Positions 60,480 through 64,000 of a stretch of 64,000 nt of DNA are shown one piece after another. How positions within the stretch are numbered: the first letter of the stretch is position 1; every line of letters starts with the position of its first letter. Below the pieces are notes generated by a model that had not been told where the DNA came from, did no database searches, and saw only the letters and a list, made by a program, of their open reading frames with translations. The DNA comes from Burkholderia sp. Leaf177 (GTDB lineage Bacteria; Pseudomonadota; Gammaproteobacteria; Burkholderiales; Burkholderiaceae): NCBI RefSeq assembly GCF_001424345.1, contig NZ_LMPF01000024.1:248796-312795 (forward strand), read 5' to 3'. The position numbers and the translations under genes were made by a program.

Positions 60480-61085
60480 CTATTGCGCGGATGTGACGGA
60501 ACCCGTTGCCGTGTGTGGATCGGTGGAACGACCGGAAGTCTTCGGTTTGGCCCCGGCGGTTCTTGCGATAGTTGACGGATCTGTCGCGGTCGATACTGGC
60601 GCAACAGATACCGCGGTTTGCGGTCGCGCACGCGGTTGTTGAGACTGCGGATGCACGTTAGGTTGAACGCTAGGAGGCCCGCCGTACAAGCCACCGGAAT
60701 GCGATGCTGACGAGCGCAGTCCGCGGCTGGTCCCTGTTCCGGCGTTGCCTGATCGAGACTGCGTGCTTGGCGCTATGCCATACCCTTGCGCCCCGTTGTA
60801 CCCACCAGGCTGTACTTCGATATATGGCGAAACTATGATTGGCTGCTGTTCCTGCTGCGGAACTTCGGGCAGCGCTCCAAGCGGGCGCGCGGGAACCATG
60901 CCCGGCTCATTTAGCGGCCCCGTCTGTAAAACCGTGCCTCCAGCGCCGCTTTGAATACCGGTTTGCGTGTTGAGGATGAGAGGCCGTCCTCCTGCTTGTG
61001 CGAACGCATCCGCAACCATTGCGCTGGAAATCAGCATTACGCACACTGGCGCCGCATACCCGATCACCGTCGTTTTAAAGCTCAT
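60480..61085 (-). CDS. secreted low-complexity hypothetical protein
   Basis: A 201-aa protein with a clear signal peptide (YAAPVCVMLISSAMVADAFAQA, cleavage near 30) and a mature part rich in Gly, Ser, Pro, Gln and Thr, without a folded-domain pattern. Examples are VPQQEQQPIIVSPYIEVQPGG and SGGLYGGPPSVQPNVHPQSQ. It may be an envelope-associated or unstructured secreted protein. No family recognised. It ends 15 bp from the convergent rlmJ and is divergent from the DUF305 gene. Confidence 0.7.
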   Translation of the reverse strand: MSFKTTVIGYAAPVCVMLISSAMVADAFAQAGGRPLILNTQTGIQSGAGGTVLQTGPLNEPGMVPARPLGALPEVPQQEQQPIIVSPYIEVQPGGYNGAQGYGIAPSTQSRSGNAGTGTSRGLRSSASHSGGLYGGPPSVQPNVHPQSQQPRARPQTAVSVAPVSTATDPSTIARTAGAKPKTSGRSTDPHTATGSVTSAQ

Positions 61086-61218
61086 GGCGCCCCCGCGTCA
61101 AATGCCTGATTGCCTGCTGTTTTTCGTAAACCCATTCAAATCATATGAAAGCGCTTTACCTTACCGCGATGGTAAGCCTTAGGCTAGCGTTCTTGAAGCT
61201 GACACTTAAGGAGATTCA

Positions 61219-61629
61219 ATGAAGTTTTCGAAAACCTTTGTTGCGAGCATCGCTGCGTTCGTCGCGTCTATCGCTGTATCGATGCTAATTGCTTATGCTC
61301 AAGCATCAACACCCACTGGCGCGATGTCTGGCATGGACATGTCGGCCATGAAAAACGGCCTCGCCGACGAAGCAACGAAGGCATTCCAGGCAGCCGACCA
61401 TTCGATGATGTCGGGCATGTCCGGCATCGAGTACACCGGAAACGCCGATCACGACTTTGTAACGCACATGATTCCGCATCACGAGGGAGCAGTGGCGATG
61501 GCCAAAGTCGAGCTCAAGTACGGGAAAGACGCGAAGCTGCGCGCCCTGGCTAAAGAGATCATCGCTTCACAAGACAAAGAGATCGCGTTCATGAAGCGAT
61601 GGCTAGCAACGCACCCTCAAAGCAAATAA
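61219..61629 (+). CDS. DUF305 domain-containing exported protein
   Basis: A 136-aa protein with a signal peptide (FVASIAAFVASIAVSMLIAYAQA) and a ferritin-like four-helix DUF305 domain. The signature HDFVTHMIPHHEGAVAMAKVELKYGKD gives a His/Met-rich metal site, preceded by Met-rich repeats (GAMSGMDMSAMKNG, HSMMSGMSGIEY). Such proteins are often linked to copper resistance, and the cueR-copZ module lies 0.5 kb downstream. AAGGAGA precedes the ATG. A role in copper binding is inferred only. Confidence 0.88.
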   Translation: MKFSKTFVASIAAFVASIAVSMLIAYAQASTPTGAMSGMDMSAMKNGLADEATKAFQAADHSMMSGMSGIEYTGNADHDFVTHMIPHHEGAVAMAKVELKYGKDAKLRALAKEIIASQDKEIAFMKRWLATHPQSK

Positions 61630-61650
61630 TCGTCGAAGGCTGAAAACGAC

Positions 61651-61673
61651 AAAGCCCCGCATGCGGGGCTTGT
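61651..61673. terminator. terminator between DUF305 and DUF3563 genes
   Basis: 20-bp perfect palindrome centred on GCATGC with arms AAGCCCCGC / GCGGGGCTT. It is followed by TGTT on the plus strand. A second hairpin, CCGCCAG-ATTG-CTGGCGG, lies at 61682-61699, just after the DUF3563 stop. Confidence 0.75.
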
Positions 61674-61703
61674 TCAATTCTCCGCCAGATTGCTGGCGGC
61701 AAT

Positions 61704-61850
61704 TTACAGCGAGTAGCCTTCGGTTTCCAGCGAACGAATACGTTTTTCGAGCTGAACGATATCCGACGATTGCGCCAAATATTCTTCGCGACGATTACGT
61801 TCGGCGGTTTCAAACCAGATGCTGACTTTTTCGAGCAGGAATGCAAACAT
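61704..61850 (-). CDS. DUF3563 family small protein
   Basis: A 48-aa protein starting MFAFLLEKVSIWFETAERNR and ending with ...IRSLETEGYSL. This is the DUF3563 pattern (amphipathic helix, REEYLAQSSDIVQLEKR, GYSL end), common and often multicopy in Burkholderiaceae. GGAG lies 10 bp before the ATG. The longer open frame in another register over the same bases is a shadow. Function unknown. Confidence 0.88.
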   Translation of the reverse strand: MFAFLLEKVSIWFETAERNRREEYLAQSSDIVQLEKRIRSLETEGYSL

Positions 61851-61888
61851 GATTTTTTCTCCAAGGATTTCAAATGAATCCCCGGCGG

Positions 61889-61931
61889 TTCGGGTCAGGG
61901 ATATCCCTCAAAAGGGTTAACCCGAATTATA
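61889..61931 (-). promoter_or_regulatory. promoter and nested inverted repeat upstream of DUF3563
   Basis: TATAAT on the minus strand (61931 to 61926) is a perfect -10, though its -35 is weak. TTCGGGT/ACCCGAA arms (61889-61895 and 61920-61926) enclose the palindrome GGGATATCCC (61898-61907). The structure therefore spans the predicted start of transcription and could act as an operator or leader hairpin. Confidence 0.5.
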
Positions 61932-62124
61932 GAGGAAGAGCTGAGCAGGTGTTAGTGAAATGCTTGCATTGGGTGCATTCTGTTTTGGAATGGTGCATGC
62001 ACTATGACCGTACAAGGCTTTGATTCGTTAGCGTTTTTCGGAAATAGCACGAAGTTATGACCGTGATATGATCCGATATGGTGCATTTTTCGGCGGCCCA
62101 CAGTACGGCTTGCACCAAACGTTG

Positions 62125-62511
62125 TCAGCCTGCCAGTTGCTCAAGGATAGGACAGTTGGGTCGATCATCGCCATGGCAATTGACCGCCAAGTGCGCCAAC
62201 GTCTCGCGCATGTTGGTGAGCTCGGCGATTCGCCGGTCCAGCTCTGCGACGTGCTCAAGCGCAATCGCTTTGACTTCCGCGCTAGCGCGCTTTCGGTCTT
62301 GCCATAGCGCCAGAAGCTTCCGTATATCTTCAACAAGGAATCCAAGTCGACGCGCTTGCCTAACAAACTGAAGCGCGTGAACCTCGTGCGTCCCGTAGAC
62401 ACGATAGCCCGAGGTGGTCCGTCCCACCGGCGGCAGTAGCCCGACGCTCTCGTAATATCGAATCATTTTGGCCGTCACACCTGACGCACGCGCTGCTTCG
62501 CCAATGTTCAT
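62125..62511 (-). CDS. cueR: copper-responsive MerR-family regulator CueR
   Basis: Cu(I)-sensing activator of 128 aa from ATG 62511. The N-terminal MerR helix-turn-helix is NIGEAARASGVTAKMIRYYESVGLLPPVGR; the long dimerisation helix follows. The metal loop has C112 and C120 in NCHGDDRPNCPIL, and S77 (the residue that selects +1 ions) is at the same numbers as in E. coli CueR. It is divergent from copZ and would bind the operator between them. Confidence 0.94.
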   Translation of the reverse strand: MNIGEAARASGVTAKMIRYYESVGLLPPVGRTTSGYRVYGTHEVHALQFVRQARRLGFLVEDIRKLLALWQDRKRASAEVKAIALEHVAELDRRIAELTNMRETLAHLAVNCHGDDRPNCPILEQLAG

Positions 62512-62540
62512 CGTTAATCTCCAAAATATTATCTGGACTC

Positions 62541-62571
62541 TACACCTTCCAATAGTGGGAAGGTATAGCAT
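62541..62571 (+). promoter_or_regulatory. CueR-controlled promoter of copZ
   Basis: Perfect 7-7-7 dyad ACCTTCC-AATAGTG-GGAAGGT (62544-62564) lies in a 19-bp spacer between a weak -35 TACACC (62541-62546) and -10 TAGCAT (62566-62571). This is the classic over-long MerR-type promoter that CueR opens on binding Cu(I). Transcription would run into copZ, whose GTG is 33 bp downstream. Confidence 0.88.
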
Positions 62572-62604
62572 GATCGTTCTTGCAGGACAAACTAAGGAAT
62601 CGTC

Positions 62605-62811
62605 GTGACGGAATTTCAAGTGGAAGGCATGAGTTGTCAGCATTGTGTTGCTGCTGTGACGCGCTCAATTCAGGAGATCGATGCGGCCGCCAAGGTCCAG
62701 GTTGACCTCGAGCAAGGGAAGGTTGTAGTGGCTTCATCCAAAACGGTCGATGACCTTAAAGAAGCCATCGACGAAGCCGGCTATCCTGTCCTGTCGGCAA
62801 AAACAACATGA
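62605..62811 (+). CDS. copZ: copper chaperone CopZ-like HMA protein
   Basis: A 68-aa heavy-metal-associated domain protein of Atx1/CopZ type, starting at GTG 62605 with TAAGGAA upstream. The metal motif GMSCQHC has C11 and C14. The ferredoxin-like fold ends with DLKEAIDEAGYPVL. It normally delivers Cu(I) to a CopA ATPase, but no copA follows here. Its TGA overlaps the ATG of the next gene as ATGA. Confidence 0.93.
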   Translation: MTEFQVEGMSCQHCVAAVTRSIQEIDAAAKVQVDLEQGKVVVASSKTVDDLKEAIDEAGYPVLSAKTT

Positions 62812-63749
62812 AGATTGGGAGCGCTGACTTCAGAGTCGTCTTGATCGGCTCGTCCGGACTGCTAGGTCGGGCAATTTCCAGCGAACTCGCCGAACGGACG
62901 CGATGGCAGGTTGTCCAGACGGCCTATCGTCACGTGGATGCGGAGAGCGTCGAGCTTGATATCCGCGACGAAGAAGCGGTGCGTAGTTTTATTGCTGGGC
63001 AGAAACCGGATGCCATCGTCGTAGCCGCAGCCGAACGCCGTCCGGATATATGCGAGAACGATCCTTCGCTAGCAAGAGCGTTGAATGTAGACGCGTTGAG
63101 CTTTATCGGGGCTGTTGCCAATGAAATTGGCGCTTGGGTACTGTCGATCTCCACTGACTACGTATTTGATGGCACTCGACCGCCCTATCATCCCGACGAT
63201 GAGCCTAAGCCACTTAATGCTTACGGACGGAGCAAGCTAGAAGGTGAACGTGCGTTGATGCGATCAATGGACCGTTCTTGTGTTTTGCGGCTGCCGCTGC
63301 TTTATGGGCCGGTGACAGACTGGAGCGAGTCGGCTGTAACCAGTCTGGCGCCGGCGATTGCGAAGTCAGCCGTTGACAGTGTTGCTGTGAGCATGGATGG
63401 ATGGGCTACGCGATATCCGACTTTTACGCCAGATGTGGCGATCGTGATCCGGCAACTGTTGGAACGCTATGAATCCGGCACGCCTGTGAACGGCGTAGTT
63501 CACTGGTCCGGCGATGAACCCATGACAAAGTTCGATATCGCCACTTGCATCGCCCGGGTGTTGCGGGTTGATGCCAAGTTTCATTGTCAAAATGAACCCA
63601 TGGACGCAACGCCTCGACCGAAGGATTGTCATCTCGCATCGACTGCATTAAATGACATGCATATCGGTCGAAGAACTCCGTTTGAGACCGGTATCCAGGC
63701 TGTGTTGAAAAGGTGGCCGCAGCCGACAATCACACGGCAGACTGCGTAA
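62808..63749 (+). CDS. RmlD/MAT2B-like NAD(P)-dependent sugar-nucleotide-type reductase
   Basis: Extended SDR protein of 313 aa resembling dTDP-4-dehydrorhamnose reductase RmlD and the methionine adenosyltransferase beta subunit MAT2B. The cofactor motif is VVLIGSSGLLGRAISSELA, the acid segment ELDIRDEEAVRSFI, the serine loop ISTDYVFDGTRPPYHPDDEPKPLNAYGRSKLEGE with YxxxK at YGRSK. The C-terminal half carries the substrate domain (FTPDVAIVIRQLLERYESG, GVVHWSGDEPMTKFDIA). It is translationally coupled to copZ, so it should be copper-induced through CueR. No other dTDP-rhamnose gene is near. Real substrate unknown. Confidence 0.88.
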   Translation: MKIGSADFRVVLIGSSGLLGRAISSELAERTRWQVVQTAYRHVDAESVELDIRDEEAVRSFIAGQKPDAIVVAAAERRPDICENDPSLARALNVDALSFIGAVANEIGAWVLSISTDYVFDGTRPPYHPDDEPKPLNAYGRSKLEGERALMRSMDRSCVLRLPLLYGPVTDWSESAVTSLAPAIAKSAVDSVAVSMDGWATRYPTFTPDVAIVIRQLLERYESGTPVNGVVHWSGDEPMTKFDIATCIARVLRVDAKFHCQNEPMDATPRPKDCHLASTALNDMHIGRRTPFETGIQAVLKRWPQPTITRQTA

Positions 63750-63848
63750 ATGTAGCGTGTCTTTGCGCGCGCTTGACGTGCTTTCGCGATCATGCGAGCT
63801 GTGTAAAGCGCGATAAATCACCGCCACGTCCGCGCGACCCGTAAACGC

Positions 63849-63877
63849 AAAAAACCCCACTTTTCGGGTGGGGTTTT
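63849..63877. terminator. terminator between the reductase gene and the 5S segment
   Basis: 10-bp stem AAAACCCCAC / GTGGGGTTTT with 7-base loop; six As before it give a U-tract for minus-strand transcripts, so it probably ends rRNA transcription from the right. The gap 63750-63848 holds no gene. Confidence 0.85.
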
Positions 63878-63906
63878 GAGCGACTGCGATGGAATGCAGA
63901 GGAATG

Positions 63907-63965
63907 GGGGAGCCTGACGATTACCTACTTTCACACGGGTATCCGCACTATCATTGGCGTGGAGT
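63907..63965 (-). rRNA. 5S rRNA, 3' fragment only
   Basis: On the minus strand the bases from 63965 to 63907 read CGACTCCACGCCAATGATAG... to ...AGGTAATCGTCAGGCTCC, which is the 3' half of a betaproteobacterial 5S rRNA. Upstream of CGACTCC, 5S genes read GGACCGTGAAA; here instead follows unrelated sequence to the window edge (63966-64000). The gene is therefore truncated at its 5' half or joined to other DNA. Judged from remembered 5S sequences, not by alignment. Confidence 0.7.
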
Positions 63966-64000
63966 CGAAGCACGCAATGTATGCCCGATAGACATCGGCG

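Noticed and set aside
61589..61873. 94-codon minus frame over the DUF3563 gene
   Set aside because: The DUF3563 frame in another register has family similarity, a ribosome site and a stop before the terminator; this one runs through the terminator into DUF305.

Overview
The window looks like chromosomal DNA of a Burkholderiaceae betaproteobacterium, most likely Paraburkholderia or Caballeronia. The pointers are protein-level resemblances judged by eye: two-subunit arginine succinyltransferase, FtrABCD iron uptake, HemP, a DUF3563 protein, a DUF4212/large-symporter pair, and the 5S-like segment at the right edge. It is GC-rich and densely coded. I see no insertion sequence, integrase, phage module or CRISPR array. 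The content is mainly housekeeping metabolism and respiration with a long iron-handling stretch.

Layout. 1-752: end of an HlyD/AaeA-type efflux adaptor, cut by the window edge. 759-7955 (minus): complete arginine succinyltransferase (AST) operon astC-aruF-aruG-astD-astB-astE, followed upstream by an ArgR-like AraC-family regulator and a HisP/AotP-like ABC ATPase without permease partners. 10.0-17.4 kb: small mixed genes (EAL phosphodiesterase, acetyltransferase, YigZ, ferredoxin, rpsU, initiator tRNA, POT peptide transporter, SDR, RNase H-like protein). 17.5-28.6 kb (minus): one long respiratory block, napEDABC followed directly by ccmABCDEFGHI, so that periplasmic nitrate reductase and the cytochrome c maturation machinery its haem subunits need are encoded together. 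28.9-40.6 kb: glutathione transferase, malate synthase G, a HigBA toxin-antitoxin pair beside tRNA-Ser, an acetate-type symporter pair with acetyl-CoA synthetase, a UPF0114 protein and class I fumarase; glcB, acs and the symporter together suggest C2 (acetate/glycolate) use.

40.8-53.0 kb is an iron region: bacterioferritin, (murI), bacterioferritin-associated ferredoxin, tonB-exbB-exbD, hemP and the ftrABCD operon. Fur-box-like sites precede bfd, hemP and ftrA. Storage, release, TonB energisation, haem uptake and Fe(II) import are therefore probably co-controlled. 53.2-60.5 kb: uvrB, an aromatic aminotransferase, a patatin phospholipase, an aldo-keto reductase and rlmJ. 60.5-64.0 kb: secreted hypothetical, DUF305, DUF3563, then a divergent copper module (cueR, a textbook CueR promoter, copZ) in which copZ is translationally coupled to an RmlD/MAT2B-like reductase. 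The window ends in a 3' fragment of a 5S rRNA gene whose 5' half is replaced by unrelated sequence.

Several real genes are very short: ccmD (59 aa), napE (52), DUF3563 (48), an exported 39-aa peptide and a 20-aa membrane peptide with an excellent ribosome site. The less expected items are the copper-driven copZ-reductase pair, in-frame 15-bp repeats at the start of murI, a duplicated perfect hairpin upstream of acs, the 20-aa micro-ORF before tonB, a structured RNA candidate after hemP, and the 5S fragment.
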